Assembly (NCBI GenBank): GCA_020161845.1
Contig: JAIUNK010000002.1
Span: 1-64,000 of the forward strand
Reading direction: 5' to 3'
DNA: 64,000 nucleotides
From: Actinomycetota bacterium
GTDB taxonomy: Bacteria; Actinomycetota; Actinomycetes; Actinomycetales; Dermatophilaceae
Numbering within the stretch: position 1 is the stretch's first letter; the number at the start of each line of letters is the position of its first letter. A program made the translations under genes and the position numbers. Below, piece after piece: positions 43,576-53,759 of this stretch. Under the pieces are notes generated by a model, which did not search any database, was not told the origin of the DNA, and saw nothing but the letters and a program-made list of their open reading frames with translations.

Positions 43576-45468
43576 CTAGGCGGAGTCTGCCAGCCGCGGA
43601 CCGCGACGTGGGCCGTTGAGGCGACGCAGGATGGTCTGCGGGGTCAGCCCGATCTCGGCCAGCACCTCGCCGCGGCTCGCGTGGTCCAGGAACCGTTTGG
43701 GCACCCCCAGCTGGACCACCGGCACCTCCAGCGAGGCCTCGCTCAGCGCCAGCGCGACGGCCGCCCCGATCCCGCCACCCACCACGTTGTCCTCGATGAC
43801 GGCGACCCGCCCGGCGGTTCGAGCCAGCTCGACGAGCTCGGTCGGTACGGGCAGACACCAGCGCGGGTCGACGACGCGCACCGACCGCCCGGCGGCGGCC
43901 AGCTCCGAAGCGGCAGTGAGTGCGGTGGGCACCATCGCGCCGATGGCCACGATCAGCTCGTCCACCGGGCCGTCGCCGGTCTCGGCCAGCACGTCCACCA
44001 CCCCGTGGGAGCGGATTTCGTCGATCGGGGCGGGCGGGTTGCCCTTCGGGAACCGCAGGACGGTCGGCCCGTCCGCGACGAGCAGCGCCTCGTCGAGGGC
44101 CCGAGCCACCTGTACGCCGTCGCGCGGCGCGGCCAGACGCAGGCCGGGGACGATGTTGGCCAGCGTCATGTCCCACATGCCGTTGTGCGAGGCGCCGTCA
44201 TTGCCGGTGATCCCGGCCCGGTCCAGCACGAACGTGACGCCGGCCCGGTGCAGGGCACAGTCCATCAGCATCTGGTCGAAGGCCCGGTTCAGGAACGTCG
44301 AGTAGATGGCGACGACCGGGTGCAGCCCGCCGTACGCCAGGCCAGCCGCCATCGTCACCGCGTGCTGTTCGGCGATCCCCACGTCGAAGACCCGGTCGGG
44401 ATAGCGTTCGGCAAAGCCCTTCAACCCCACCGGGATCAGCATGGCGGCCGTCAGCGCCACCACATCCTCGCGCTGGGCCGCGGCCTTTTCCACGGCCTCG
44501 GCGAAATCGTCGGTCCAGGACCGGCCACTGACCTCCAGCGGTAGCCCGGTCTCGGGGTTGATGACGCCGACCGCGTGGAAGCGATCGTCGGCGTTCTGGC
44601 GAGCCGGTTCATAGCCGTGGCCCTTGCGGGTGATCACGTGCACGATCACCGGTGCGCCATAGCCCCGGGCCTGACGCAAGGCGACCTCGACGGCCGCCTC
44701 GTCATGGCCGTCGACCGGCCCCACGTATTTCAGCCCGAGGTCCTCGAACAGCCCCTGCGGGGCGATCATGTCCTTGAGGCCCTTCTTGACCCCGTGCAGC
44801 GTCCCGAGCGCGGGACGGCCCAGCACGGGAGTGCGCGCCAGGCGCTCCTTGCCCCAGTTGAGCACCTGCTCGTATTGGCGCGTCGTCCGCAGCGTCGCCA
44901 GGTGCTCCGCCAGCCCGCCGATGGTCGGCGCGTAGCTGCGGGTGTTGTCGTTGACGACGATGACCAGCGGCAGATCCTTGCAGGCGGCGAGGTTGTTCAG
45001 CGCCTCCCAGGCCATCCCCCCGGTCAGCGCGCCGTCGCCGACCACCGCGACGGTGTGCCGATCGCTCTGGCCACTCAGCCGGCGGGCGTGGGCGATCCCG
45101 CTGGCCCACGACACCGCCCCGGAGGCATGACTGTTCTCGACGACGTCGTGCTCGGACTCGGCCCGGCTGGGATAACCGGACAGGCCGCCCTTGGCACGCA
45201 GCCCGGAGAAGTCCTGGCGGCCGGTCAGCAGCTTGTGCACATAGCCGATGTGGCCGGTGTCGAAGACGATCGTGTCGTGCGGGCTCTCGAAGACCCGGTG
45301 CAGGGCGATGGTCAGCTCGACGACACCGAGGTTCGGACCGAGATGGCCCCCGGTGGCCGACACGGCGCTCACCAGGAAGCGGCGGATGTCCGCGGCCAGC
45401 CACTCCAGCTGCGCCGGATCGAGCCGGCGCAGGTCGGCGGGAGACTGAATCTGATCCAACAGCGACAC
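43576..45468 (-). CDS. dxs: 1-deoxy-D-xylulose-5-phosphate synthase
   Basis: A 630-residue thiamine-diphosphate enzyme that joins pyruvate and glyceraldehyde-3-phosphate in the first step of the MEP isoprenoid route. Visible are [14 protein letters not shown], the TPP motif [15 protein letters not shown] followed by VNDN, VDGHD, TRKGHGY and, in the C-terminal half, [15 protein letters not shown] and RFPKGN. GTG start at 45468 with GGAG upstream; the longer frame to 46032 is antisense to the HIT gene and is rejected. Confidence 0.95.
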   Translation of the reverse strand: MSLLDQIQSPADLRRLDPAQLEWLAADIRRFLVSAVSATGGHLGPNLGVVELTIALHRVFESPHDTIVFDTGHIGYVHKLLTGRQDFSGLRAKGGLSGYPSRAESEHDVVENSHASGAVSWASGIAHARRLSGQSDRHTVAVVGDGALTGGMAWEALNNLAACKDLPLVIVVNDNTRSYAPTIGGLAEHLATLRTTRQYEQVLNWGKERLARTPVLGRPALGTLHGVKKGLKDMIAPQGLFEDLGLKYVGPVDGHDEAAVEVALRQARGYGAPVIVHVITRKGHGYEPARQNADDRFHAVGVINPETGLPLEVSGRSWTDDFAEAVEKAAAQREDVVALTAAMLIPVGLKGFAERYPDRVFDVGIAEQHAVTMAAGLAYGGLHPVVAIYSTFLNRAFDQMLMDCALHRAGVTFVLDRAGITGNDGASHNGMWDMTLANIVPGLRLAAPRDGVQVARALDEALLVADGPTVLRFPKGNPPAPIDEIRSHGVVDVLAETGDGPVDELIVAIGAMVPTALTAASELAAAGRSVRVVDPRWCLPVPTELVELARTAGRVAVIEDNVVGGGIGAAVALALSEASLEVPVVQLGVPKRFLDHASRGEVLAEIGLTPQTILRRLNGPRRGPRLADSA

Positions 45469-45618
45469 AGTGGGGACTCCTCGAAGGCGATCGTCCGCTC
45501 GAGGGTACGCCGTCGCGCGCGGGCGCGCTGGACGGAGGCTGGGCGGCCGCTGGGGGTGCTTGCTGGCGTTGCCACCACCCGAGTGCCACGACGCCGGTGA
45601 TCCCCCTAGGCTGGCGCC

Positions 45619-46047
45619 ATGGCCAGCATCTTCAGCCGCATCATCGCCGGTGAGATCCCGGGTCGGTTCGTCTGGACCGACGCCCGGTGTGTCGCGTTTC
45701 TCACCGCCGCACCATTGACCCCAGGGCACACCCTCGTCGTCTCCCGGGAGGAGATCCCGTCCTGGACCGAGGCCGACGCGGACCTCATCGCGCATCTGTC
45801 GCAGGTGGCGTTGGCGATCGGGAAAGCTCAGCAGGAGGAGTGGCAGGCGCCGCGGGTGGGCCTGCTGGCTCAGGGATTCGAGGTGCCGCACCTGCACTGG
45901 CACGTCTGGCCGGTCACGTCGCCGAGCCAGTTCAGTTTCCGCACCGCCGACAACGACCCCGACCCGGCGATGATGGACGAGGCCGCGGCGCGGATCCGGG
46001 CCAAGCTGCGCGAGCACGGCCACGGCGAGCACGTCCCGCAGTCGTGA
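45619..46047 (+). CDS. HIT-family nucleotide-binding protein
   Basis: A 142-residue protein of the histidine triad family. The triad is HLHWHVWP (~94-101), and the N-terminal [17 protein letters not shown] is typical of HinT-like proteins, which hydrolyse nucleoside phosphoramidates or dinucleotides. Tryptophan in the triad and the ~20-residue C-terminal extension are small differences from HinT. It is divergent from dxs, with 150 bp between starts. Confidence 0.9.
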   Translation: MASIFSRIIAGEIPGRFVWTDARCVAFLTAAPLTPGHTLVVSREEIPSWTEADADLIAHLSQVALAIGKAQQEEWQAPRVGLLAQGFEVPHLHWHVWPVTSPSQFSFRTADNDPDPAMMDEAAARIRAKLREHGHGEHVPQS

Positions 46048-46050
46048 GGG

Positions 46051-46506
46051 TCAGAGCCGCGGGATGAATCGCCCCCCGGCCAGGGCCTGCGCCAGCAGGT
46101 CCGTCGCCCGGGCGGCGGCCCGCAGCCGCAGACCCTCGCGCTCCAGGACGCCCAGCACCTCGGTCACCCCGCCCGGCCCCAACGACTCGCCCAGTTCCAC
46201 CCGCGCCCGCCGGTAGGACTCGCGCGCCGCCTCCACTTGGGCCGCCACATGGTTGGCCGCCAGCCAGGCCAGCGCGGCCGGGTGGCGCCGCAACGGCTCA
46301 TAGAGGCGATAGTCGGCCGGACACTGGTCGAGCAGCCAGGCCACCGCGGCCCGTTCCCAGCCGGGCGCGTCCGGCGGTGGCACCCCGGGCGGCCAGCCCG
46401 CCGGCACCCCGTCACGCAGGGCTCCCCCGGCGCGCACCGATCGCGCGGCCCGCGGGACACCGCTGCGCGGCACCTCGCCTGGGGTTTCGGGTGCACTGCC
46501 GCTCAT
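46051..46506 (-). CDS. Unknown small helical protein
   Basis: A 151-residue protein from the ATG at 46506. Residues 1-45 are Pro/Gly-rich; the rest is helical (WERAAVAWLLDQCPADYRLY, LAANHVAAQVEAARESYRRA). It converges tightly with the HIT gene, with three bases between stops. The helical part is conserved-looking, but no family is recognised. Confidence 0.6.
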   Translation of the reverse strand: MSGSAPETPGEVPRSGVPRAARSVRAGGALRDGVPAGWPPGVPPPDAPGWERAAVAWLLDQCPADYRLYEPLRRHPAALAWLAANHVAAQVEAARESYRRARVELGESLGPGGVTEVLGVLEREGLRLRAAARATDLLAQALAGGRFIPRL

Positions 46507-46625
46507 GGGGCCGATTGTGCCTCGCCGAACCGACAACGCAGCGCGGCGTACGACGTACGCCGGTCCGGACCCGCGCGGTCCCGACCACCGCCGCACCCGG
46601 CGGGCGCGAGCTGTCTCGGGGATCC

Positions 46626-47237
46626 TCAGCCGCGACTGGGGATGTAGCCGGCCTCCAGGCGGATCAGGAACCGCATGATCCGACGCCAGACCAGCTCGGT
46701 GAGGTCGTGGTCGTATTCCTCGTCCAGCTGCGGATCGGTGAACAGGTGCTGATCACCCGGGTAGAGGTAGACGCTGCTGCAGGATCCGGCGCGGGCCGCC
46801 AACCGGGCGAGCCGCACGGGAGCGAATTCGTCGACCCACGGGTCGTCGACCATGTGGTGAAAGTCCACCGGCACGCCCAGCGGCCACGGCTCGTCGTCGT
46901 AGGCCCCACCCCCACCGATCAGGACGGCGCCACGCGAGCCGGGCCGATGGATCGCCAACTCCTGAGCGATCGCCGCGCCCATCGAGAAGCCGAGATAGAC
47001 GACTTCCCGGGCCAGGTGGTCCACGGCCCCCCAGGCCCGATCCACGATCGTCGTCCATCCGATCGACTCCATCAGAGCCGTGCCCGCCTCATAACCCGCC
47101 GAGCCGCCCGGCAGCACGGTCCCCTCGAACAGGTCAGGGGTGTGGACGACGTGCCCTTGGTCGCGCAGCCGACGAGCCGCGTCGTGAACCCCCGCCCGCA
47201 ACCCCAACGCCGAGTGGAAGATGACCACCTCAGCCAC
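46626..47237 (-). CDS. Dienelactone-hydrolase-family protein
   Basis: A 203-residue alpha/beta hydrolase. It starts at the GTG 47237, with GGGAGG upstream. It has AEVVIFHSALGLRAGV, HTPDLFEGTVLPGG, the nucleophile elbow position in YLGFSMGAAIAQ and the His in GDQHLFTD. In this elbow the usual Cys of dienelactone hydrolase is replaced by Ser, as in the wider family of Ser esterases. Alone in its transcription unit. Confidence 0.8.
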   Translation of the reverse strand: MAEVVIFHSALGLRAGVHDAARRLRDQGHVVHTPDLFEGTVLPGGSAGYEAGTALMESIGWTTIVDRAWGAVDHLAREVVYLGFSMGAAIAQELAIHRPGSRGAVLIGGGGAYDDEPWPLGVPVDFHHMVDDPWVDEFAPVRLARLAARAGSCSSVYLYPGDQHLFTDPQLDEEYDHDLTELVWRRIMRFLIRLEAGYIPSRG

Positions 47238-47377
47238 GACTAAGCCTCCCGGCCGCGGCGCCCGGCGGGCGCCCCTGGAGCACAAGATTGCCACCGGGGG
47301 GCAGCCAACGGGGGCATAGCCGTCGTGAACTGTCTCCAAACCGCCGGCCGGTGCGGGGCCTGGACCAGGTCGGATGT

Positions 47378-48769
47378 TCAGTTTGCCGGTGCCGGGGCGG
47401 TCCACCGCAGCGGCAGCCGCTTGACCCCGCGCTGGAAATTGCTGCGCAGGTACGCCGGGTCGCCGTCGGCCTCCAGCCACGTCGTACGGCTCAGCACCTC
47501 GGCAAACAAGGCCCGCATCTGCACCCGGGCCAGGTGCGCCCCCAGGCAGAAGTGCGGACCGTGCCCGAACGCCAGGTGGGCCCGGGCGTCCCGGTCGATG
47601 TTGAAGTCGTCCGGGTCCGCGAAGACCCGCTCGTCACGGTTGGCGGAGGTGAACGACACCACGACCTTCTCGCCGGCGGCGACCGGCACCCCGCCGATCG
47701 AGCAATCCCTGGTGGCGGTCCGCCGGAACACCATGACCGGGGTCCACCAGCGCAGCATCTCATCGACGGCGCCGGGCAGCAGGGCGGGATCCGCCCGGAG
47801 CCGGCGCTGCGCCTCCGGGTGGGCGAGCACGCCGATCATGCCGCCGGGCAGGCCGTTGCGCAGGGTCTCGTTGCCGGCCACGGCGAACAGCCAGAAAAGA
47901 TTCTCGAACTCCTCGATCGTCACGTGCCCGCCGTCGTCGTCGCGCTGGGCCATCAGGATCGACATGACGTCCCGGCCCGTTGTGGCGCGTTTGGCCTCGC
48001 CGAGCAGGTGGGCGTAGGCATACAGATCCGGCATCCCGGCCCGGGTGCGTGGATCCGGCATCCGTCCCGCGGCGTCCGGCTGCGGCCGCAGCGCCAGGGC
48101 CTGCCGTGCCAGCTCCGTGGCTCCCTCGGGGTCGAATGCGGCGCTGACCGCGTAGTCGGGGTCCTGCCAGCCGATCACCCGGTTGGCCCAGTCGAACATC
48201 AGCCACCGGTCCTGGCTGGGCACCCCGAGGATGTCGGCGAGCGCCAGCAACGGCAGGTCCGCGGCGACCTCCTTGGCGAAGTCGCAGCGCCCCTGCCGCA
48301 CCGGCCGGCCGTCCGGCCCCGGCACGGTCTCGCCACCGGCCAGCATGGCGTCGACCAGGCGGCGGGCGTGCTCGGCGATGCCCTCCTCCAGCGCCGTGAC
48401 GGCCCGGGGCGTGAACGATCGCGACAGCAGCCGCCGCAGCCGGGAGTGCTCCGGCGGGTCCATGTTGAGCATCATCCGTCGCACATAGGCGAGGTCCGCC
48501 TCGGTGGCCGGATCGCGCAGCTGGGTGCCGCCGAGCGCAGAGGAGAACGTGGCCGGGTCCTTGAGCACGGCCTCGACCTCGGCATGCCGCAGCACCAGGT
48601 GATAGCCGGTCCCGGCCGGCCAGCCGGGCAGGTCGGGCTCGGCCACCCAACACGTCGGTCCGGCTGCGCGCAGCCTGGCCAGGACGTCGTACGGCACCCC
48701 GGTGACATAGGTCGCCGGGTCGTGCAGTACGGCGCTGTCCGGGTCGGCGACCCGCCCGGCGGGGGTCAC
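47378..48769 (-). CDS. Cytochrome P450
   Basis: A 463-residue P450. The I-helix has AVAGNETLRNGL (AGxET), the K-helix EMLRWWTPV (ExxR) and the haem loop FGHGPHFCLGAHLAR, with the thiolate Cys. The GTG at 48769 overlaps the stop of the upstream hydrolase (GTGA), so the two are translationally coupled. Redox partners are not in the window. P450s of this type (CYP125/CYP142-like or related) oxidise steroids, terpenoids or fatty acids in actinobacteria; which one cannot be told here. Confidence 0.92.
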   Translation of the reverse strand: MTPAGRVADPDSAVLHDPATYVTGVPYDVLARLRAAGPTCWVAEPDLPGWPAGTGYHLVLRHAEVEAVLKDPATFSSALGGTQLRDPATEADLAYVRRMMLNMDPPEHSRLRRLLSRSFTPRAVTALEEGIAEHARRLVDAMLAGGETVPGPDGRPVRQGRCDFAKEVAADLPLLALADILGVPSQDRWLMFDWANRVIGWQDPDYAVSAAFDPEGATELARQALALRPQPDAAGRMPDPRTRAGMPDLYAYAHLLGEAKRATTGRDVMSILMAQRDDDGGHVTIEEFENLFWLFAVAGNETLRNGLPGGMIGVLAHPEAQRRLRADPALLPGAVDEMLRWWTPVMVFRRTATRDCSIGGVPVAAGEKVVVSFTSANRDERVFADPDDFNIDRDARAHLAFGHGPHFCLGAHLARVQMRALFAEVLSRTTWLEADGDPAYLRSNFQRGVKRLPLRWTAPAPAN

Positions 48770-49539
48770 GTCCGGCTCGTGCCGGCGGCCACCCCGCCGA
48801 GGAATCCCTCGACGATCGTCACGAGGTTCACCGGCGCTTCGTCCATCGGGTAGTGCCCGGCGTTGTCGACGACCTCCAGGGTGGCGTGCGGGAACAGGGG
48901 CAGCCAGGTCTGCCGGACCGTCGCCTCGCCCAACGCCGGGTCGTGCCGGCCGGGCACGACCAGCACCGGTACGTCGATGCCGCGCAACTCCTGCGCGAAG
49001 TCGGCATTCGCCCACGCCTCCAGGTAGCCGGCGAAGGCCGCCACGGTGGAGTTCTGCAGCGAGTGCGCGGCGACCTGGCCCACCCACACGGCGGTGTTCC
49101 GGTTGCCGGTCGTGAAGTCGATGATGCCGGCGCGCTTGGCCGGGTCTTGTGCGGCGCCCCAGAACAGGTCGCGGCCGGCGTCGTCGAACGGGGACGGGGT
49201 CGCACCCACGGGGCTGACCCCGACCACGGCCAGCACCCGGTCGCGGTCATCGGCCAGGGTGCGCAGCGCGGCGGCGCCGCCCATCGAGTGGCCCAGCAGG
49301 CTGTAGTGCGCCAGCCCCGCCTCGTCGGCCAGCCGCCGCACGTCCGCGGAAATCTCGGCCAGGGTGTAGTCGCCGGGCTCGGCACGGCGTACGCCGTAGC
49401 CGCGGTAGTCCATGAAGTGATAGGTGAACGCCGCGCCGTCGACGTACTGCGGGAAGGATCCCCAGCCCTGCGCCGAACCGAACCACCCGTGCAGGGCGAT
49501 GACGTGATGGCTACCGGTGCCGACCGTGCGATGCTCCAT
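48766..49539 (-). CDS. Alpha/beta hydrolase coupled to the P450
   Basis: A 257-residue hydrolase. It has HGWFGSAQGWGSF (oxyanion loop), MDYRGYGVRR, the nucleophile elbow LLGHSMGGAAAL (~100) and the catalytic His in DNAGHYPMDEAP (~230). Its stop overlaps the P450 start. The pair with a P450 suggests stepwise breakdown of a hydrophobic substrate, for example an ester or lactone formed by the oxygenase. A TetR-like palindrome lies ~90 bp upstream. Confidence 0.85.
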   Translation of the reverse strand: MEHRTVGTGSHHVIALHGWFGSAQGWGSFPQYVDGAAFTYHFMDYRGYGVRRAEPGDYTLAEISADVRRLADEAGLAHYSLLGHSMGGAAALRTLADDRDRVLAVVGVSPVGATPSPFDDAGRDLFWGAAQDPAKRAGIIDFTTGNRNTAVWVGQVAAHSLQNSTVAAFAGYLEAWANADFAQELRGIDVPVLVVPGRHDPALGEATVRQTWLPLFPHATLEVVDNAGHYPMDEAPVNLVTIVEGFLGGVAAGTSRT

Positions 49540-49624
49540 GGCGCTCCCTTGCGTCGTCGTGGCGCTCGCGCACGGCGTACCCCAGGCGGCGCTCGGCCGG
49601 GCCCGCGCGCGGACCCGGCCAGAC

Positions 49625-49648
49625 TACCGACCGACCAGCCGGTCGGTA
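49625..49648. promoter_or_regulatory. TetR-type palindrome upstream of the hydrolase-P450 operon
   Basis: Arms TACCGACC (49625-49632) and GGTCGGTA (49641-49648), eight bases apart. This form is common for TetR-family operators in actinobacteria. It lies just upstream of the hydrolase start, and no regulator gene is adjacent. Confidence 0.45.
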
Positions 49649-49679
49649 AACCCGATCGGCCGGCCGGTCGAGGTGCGCC

Positions 49680-52337
49680 TCAGCTGGCGACGAGCCCGCG
49701 CAGCACGTATTGCAGGATGCCGTCGTTGCGGTAGTAGTCCCGCTCGCCCGGGGTGTCGATGCGCAGCCGCGCGTCGAACTCCACGACGGTCCCGTCGGCC
49801 TTGGCGGCCTTGACGTGCACGGTCTTGGGCGTGCGCCCCTCGTTGAGCTCCGTGACCCCGGTGATGTCGTAGGTCTCGGTGCCGTCCAGGCCCAGGCTGT
49901 CCGCGGTCTGCCCGTCCGGATATTGCAGCGGCAGCACGCCCATCCCGATGAGGTTGGACCGGTGGATCCGCTCGTAGCTCTCGGCGATGACGGCCTTGAC
50001 CCCCAGCAGCCGGGTGCCCTTGGCGGCCCAGTCGCGGCTGGAACCCGAGCCGTATTCCTTGCCGCCGAGCACGACCAGCGGCACGCCGGCGGCCTGGTAA
50101 GCCTCGGACGCGTCGTAGATCGTGGTCTGCTCGCCGCCGGCCAGGAAGTTGCGGGTCATGCCGCCCTCGACGCCGTCCAGGAGCTGGTTGCGCAGCCGGA
50201 TGTTCGCGAACGTGCCGCGCACCATGACCTCGTGGTTGCCGCGGCGGGAGCCGTAGCTGTTGAAGTCGCGGACCGCGACGCCGTGGTCGGCCAGGTATTT
50301 CCCGGCCGGGCTGTCCTTCTTGATCGAGCCCGCCGGGCTGATGTGGTCGGTGGTCACCGAGTCGCCGAGCTTGGCCAGGACGCGGGCGCCGTGGATGTCC
50401 TCGACGGGGGTCAGTTCCATGGTCATGCCGTCGAAGTAGGTGGGCTTGCGCACGTACGTCGAGTCGGGGTCCCAGGCGAACGTCTTGCCCTCCGGGGTCT
50501 TCAGGCCCCGCCAGCGCTCGTCGCCGGTGAAGACGTCCTTATAGTCCTTGACGAACAGGTCCCGGCTGATCGAGGAGGCGATGGTCTCCTCGACCTCGTC
50601 GGGGCTCGGCCAGATGTCCCGGAGGTAGACGTCGGCGCCGTCCGCGTCCTGACCGAGCGGCTGGGCCTCGAAGTCGAAGTCCATCGTGCCGGCCAGGGCG
50701 TAGGCGATGACCAGCGGCGGGGACGCCAGGTAGTTCATCTTGACGTCGGGGCTGATCCGACCCTCGAAGTTGCGGTTGCCGGACAGGACCGCGGAGACGG
50801 CGAGGTCGTTGTCGTTGATGGCCGCGCTGATCGCGTCGTCCAGCGGGCCGGAGTTGCCGATGCAGGTGGCGCAGCCGTAGCCGACCAGGTTGAACCCGAG
50901 GGCGTCCAGGGCCGACCACAGGCCCGCGTTCTCGTAGTAGCCGGTGACCACCTGGCTGCCGGGTGCCATCGACGTCTTGACCCAGGGCTTGGCCATGAGC
51001 CCCTTGGCGGCGGCGTTGCGGGCCAGCAGGCCGGCGGCGAGCATCACCGAGGGGTTGGAGGTGTTGGTGCAGGAGGTGATGGAGGCGATCGCCACGTGTC
51101 CGTGGTCGAGGTCGAAGGTGCCCTTGTCCGTGGTCACCGAGACGGTCTTGCCGGGGTCCTTGGTGTACGCCGGCAGCGCCGCCGCAAACGCCGTCTTGGC
51201 CTGCGACAGCTCGATGCGGTCCTGCGGGCGCTTGGGACCGGCGATGCTCGGCACGACGGTGGACAGGTCGAGCTCGACCTTCTCCGAGTAGCGCGCCTCG
51301 GCCTCGGGGTCGAGCCACAGACCCTGCTCCTTGGCGTAGGCCTCGACCAGGGCGATCTGCTCCTCGTCGCGGCCCGTCAGGCGCAGGTAGTCGATGGTGA
51401 CGCCGTCGATCGGGAAGATCGCGCAGGTGGAGCCGAACTCGGGGCTCATGTTGCCGATGGTGGCGCGGTTGGCCAGCGGCAGGGCCGCGACGCCTGCGCC
51501 GTAGAACTCGACGAACTTGCCGACCACGCCGTGCTTGCGCAGGATCTCGGTGATGGTCAGCACGACGTCGGTGGCGGTGACGCCGACCGACATCTCGCCG
51601 GTGAGCTTGAAGCCGACGACGCGCGGGATCAGCATCGAGACGGGCTGGCCCAGCATCGCGGCCTCGGCCTCGATGCCCCCGACGCCCCAGCCCAGCACGC
51701 CCAGGCCGTTGACCATGGTGGTGTGCGAGTCGGTGCCGACGCAGGTGTCCGGATATGCCTGACCCGCGCGCGCCATGACCACCCGGGCGAGCTTTTCGAT
51801 GTTGACCTGGTGCACGATGCCGGTGCCCGGCGGGACGACCGCGAACTCGTCGAAGGCGGTCTGACCCCAACGCAGGAACTGGTAGCGCTCGCCGTTGCGC
51901 TCGTATTCGAAGTCCTGGTTGATCTTGAAGGCGTCGGCGCGGCCGGCGACGTCGATCTGCACGGAGTGGTCGATGACCATCTCGGCGGGCGCCAGCGGGT
52001 TGATCTTGGTGGGGTCGCCGCCGAGGTCGGCGACGGCCTCGCGCATCGTGGCGAGGTCGACGACGCAGGGCACTCCCGTGAAGTCCTGCATGACCACGCG
52101 GGCGGGGGTGAACTGGATCTCGGTGTCCGGCTCGGCGGTCTCGTCCCACGCACCCAAGGCGCGGATGTGCTCCGCCGTGATGTTTGCGCCGTCCTCGGTG
52201 CGCAGGAGGTTCTCGAGCAGGATCTTCAGGCTGTAGGGCAGCGTCGCGCTGCCCTCCACCGTCGCCAACCGGAAGATCTCGTAGGAGGCCTGGCCCACCT
52301 GCAGGGTGCCCTTGGCCTGGAAGCTGTCGTGGCTCAC
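49680..52337 (-). CDS. acnA: Aconitate hydratase
   Basis: An 885-residue [4Fe-4S] aconitase interconverting citrate and isocitrate. Cluster cysteines are in [11 protein letters not shown] and [32 protein letters not shown] and [18 protein letters not shown] mark the C-terminal active-site domain. GTG start at 52337 with AAGGAG upstream; the in-frame ATG 15 codons earlier is inside the palindrome region. Length matches the AcnA/IRP1 type. Its own transcription unit; it ends 141 bp beyond the hydrolase start. Confidence 0.95.
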   Translation of the reverse strand: MSHDSFQAKGTLQVGQASYEIFRLATVEGSATLPYSLKILLENLLRTEDGANITAEHIRALGAWDETAEPDTEIQFTPARVVMQDFTGVPCVVDLATMREAVADLGGDPTKINPLAPAEMVIDHSVQIDVAGRADAFKINQDFEYERNGERYQFLRWGQTAFDEFAVVPPGTGIVHQVNIEKLARVVMARAGQAYPDTCVGTDSHTTMVNGLGVLGWGVGGIEAEAAMLGQPVSMLIPRVVGFKLTGEMSVGVTATDVVLTITEILRKHGVVGKFVEFYGAGVAALPLANRATIGNMSPEFGSTCAIFPIDGVTIDYLRLTGRDEEQIALVEAYAKEQGLWLDPEAEARYSEKVELDLSTVVPSIAGPKRPQDRIELSQAKTAFAAALPAYTKDPGKTVSVTTDKGTFDLDHGHVAIASITSCTNTSNPSVMLAAGLLARNAAAKGLMAKPWVKTSMAPGSQVVTGYYENAGLWSALDALGFNLVGYGCATCIGNSGPLDDAISAAINDNDLAVSAVLSGNRNFEGRISPDVKMNYLASPPLVIAYALAGTMDFDFEAQPLGQDADGADVYLRDIWPSPDEVEETIASSISRDLFVKDYKDVFTGDERWRGLKTPEGKTFAWDPDSTYVRKPTYFDGMTMELTPVEDIHGARVLAKLGDSVTTDHISPAGSIKKDSPAGKYLADHGVAVRDFNSYGSRRGNHEVMVRGTFANIRLRNQLLDGVEGGMTRNFLAGGEQTTIYDASEAYQAAGVPLVVLGGKEYGSGSSRDWAAKGTRLLGVKAVIAESYERIHRSNLIGMGVLPLQYPDGQTADSLGLDGTETYDITGVTELNEGRTPKTVHVKAAKADGTVVEFDARLRIDTPGERDYYRNDGILQYVLRGLVAS

Positions 52338-52355
52338 ATCGACTCCTTCGCGATT

Positions 52356-52373
52356 TATCTCGACGTCAAGATA
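52356..52373. promoter_or_regulatory. Imperfect palindrome TATCTCGACGTCAAGATA before aconitase
   Basis: An 18-bp AT-leaning palindrome, with one mismatched pair, ~20 bp upstream of the aconitase start. It suits an operator overlapping the promoter or start of transcription. The cognate regulator is not in the window. Confidence 0.45.
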
Positions 52374-52514
52374 TCTAACCACACCTGCGGCGGCGCAATC
52401 CAGTGCCCAGCCCGATCCTGCCCCAGTTCGCCTGTCCGCACGCGTCGTTGCGCGCGCCGGGTTGGGCCAGCGCCCTCCCGCGGCGAGGGGGCTGGCCAGG
52501 GCCGGCCGGGTCCG

Positions 52515-53759
52515 TCAGGCGGGGTCGGCGGCTGCCGCCGGGCGCAGGATCGCGACGCATTCGACGTGATGGGTCATCGGGAAGGCGTCGTACGCCGTGA
52601 GGTCGGCCAGGGCATAACCCAGCTCGCTCGCATAACCCAGGTCCCGGGCCAGCGCCGCCGGGTCACAAGCGACATAGGCGATGGCTCGAGGGCGCAGGGC
52701 GGCAAGGCCCGCCAGCACCTCCCGGCCAGCACCGGTGCGCGGCGGATCCAGCACCGCGAGGTCGAATCGCGACTCCGGCCCCGCCGCCTCAGCCTGCTCG
52801 GTCAGCGCGCGCTCGGACCGGCCGTGGATGACCCGGACGTGGCCGTCCGAGGCGAAATGGTCTGCGGCGGCCTGCGCGGCTCGGGCGTCCGCCTCCACCG
52901 CGACGACCTCGCCGCCAGGACCCACGGCGTCGGCCAGCGCCCGAGCGAAGAGCCCGACCCCGGCGTACAGGTCGAGGCACCGCTCCCCCGGCGCCGGGGC
53001 GAGCCCGGCGAGCACGGTCGCCACGAAGGTCTGGGCCGCGCCGGGGTGGACCTGCCAGAACCCGAGGGCGTTGAGCCGGAACGTCACATCCTGCTCGCCG
53101 ATCCGCACCTGCTCGTGCAGGGTCGGGGTCTTGCGCAGACCCTGCGGGGCCGCGACGATCGCCCGTTCGCCCGTGGCGGAGGCAACGACGTGCACGGTCT
53201 TGGCGCGCGGGTAGGTCCGCTGGAACACCCCCGAGTCGGGGATCGGCGGCGCGGCGATGAGGCAGTCCTCGAGCGGGAGCACCGCGTGGCTGCGGTGCGG
53301 GCGCAGACCGACCCGCCCCCGGCGATCCACCGCCAGCTCGATGCGGGTGCGCCAGCGCAGTCCGTCCGGCGCACCGGGCAGCGGCAGCACCGTGACCTCC
53401 CGGTCGATGCCCGCCAGCCGGGCGAGTTGCTCCTGGACCACGGCGGCCTTGAGGTCGCGCTGGTAAGACAGCTCGGCGTGCTGGAAGTCGCAGCCGCCAC
53501 ATCCGGCCGGGCCGGCGTAGCGGCACGGCGCGCTCACCCGATGCGGCGACGGCGTCAGGATCTCGATCGCGTCGGCGCGCAGGAACCGATCTCCCTGCCG
53601 GCCGCCGGTCACCCGGACCCGGACGCGTTCGTCGGGCAGCGCGTGCCGCACGAAGAGCACCAGGCCCTCGTGCCGCGCCACGCAGTGCCCGCCGTGCGCC
53701 ACCGGGCCGACGTCGACCACGAACTCCTGACCGACCATCGAGGCCGGGGCCGGGCTCAC
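52515..53759 (-). CDS. TrmA/RlmD-family 23S rRNA or tRNA uracil methyltransferase
   Basis: A 414-residue protein. An N-terminal TRAM domain (residues 1-60) precedes [4Fe-4S]-type cysteines in CRYAGPAGCGGC and LEDCLIA. The methyltransferase domain has DLYAGVGLFARAL, VVAVEADARAA, LDPPRTGAG and VACDPAALARDL, with the catalytic Cys in the last. It methylates C5 of uracil in rRNA or tRNA using S-adenosylmethionine. GTG at 53759 overlaps the stop of the transporter gene (GTGA). Confidence 0.88.
   Translation of the reverse strand: MSPAPASMVGQEFVVDVGPVAHGGHCVARHEGLVLFVRHALPDERVRVRVTGGRQGDRFLRADAIEILTPSPHRVSAPCRYAGPAGCGGCDFQHAELSYQRDLKAAVVQEQLARLAGIDREVTVLPLPGAPDGLRWRTRIELAVDRRGRVGLRPHRSHAVLPLEDCLIAAPPIPDSGVFQRTYPRAKTVHVVASATGERAIVAAPQGLRKTPTLHEQVRIGEQDVTFRLNALGFWQVHPGAAQTFVATVLAGLAPAPGERCLDLYAGVGLFARALADAVGPGGEVVAVEADARAAQAAADHFASDGHVRVIHGRSERALTEQAEAAGPESRFDLAVLDPPRTGAGREVLAGLAALRPRAIAYVACDPAALARDLGYASELGYALADLTAYDAFPMTHHVECVAILRPAAAADPA

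Noticed and set aside
45469..46032. N-terminal extension of Dxs
   Set aside because: Antisense to the HIT gene and with no similarity to Dxs; the GTG at 45468 gives standard length.
42637..49539. Biosynthetic gene cluster around the P450 and hydrolases
   Set aside because: The genes are split among separate transcription units with dxs, HIT and unknown genes between; no synthase, transporter or regulator is present.
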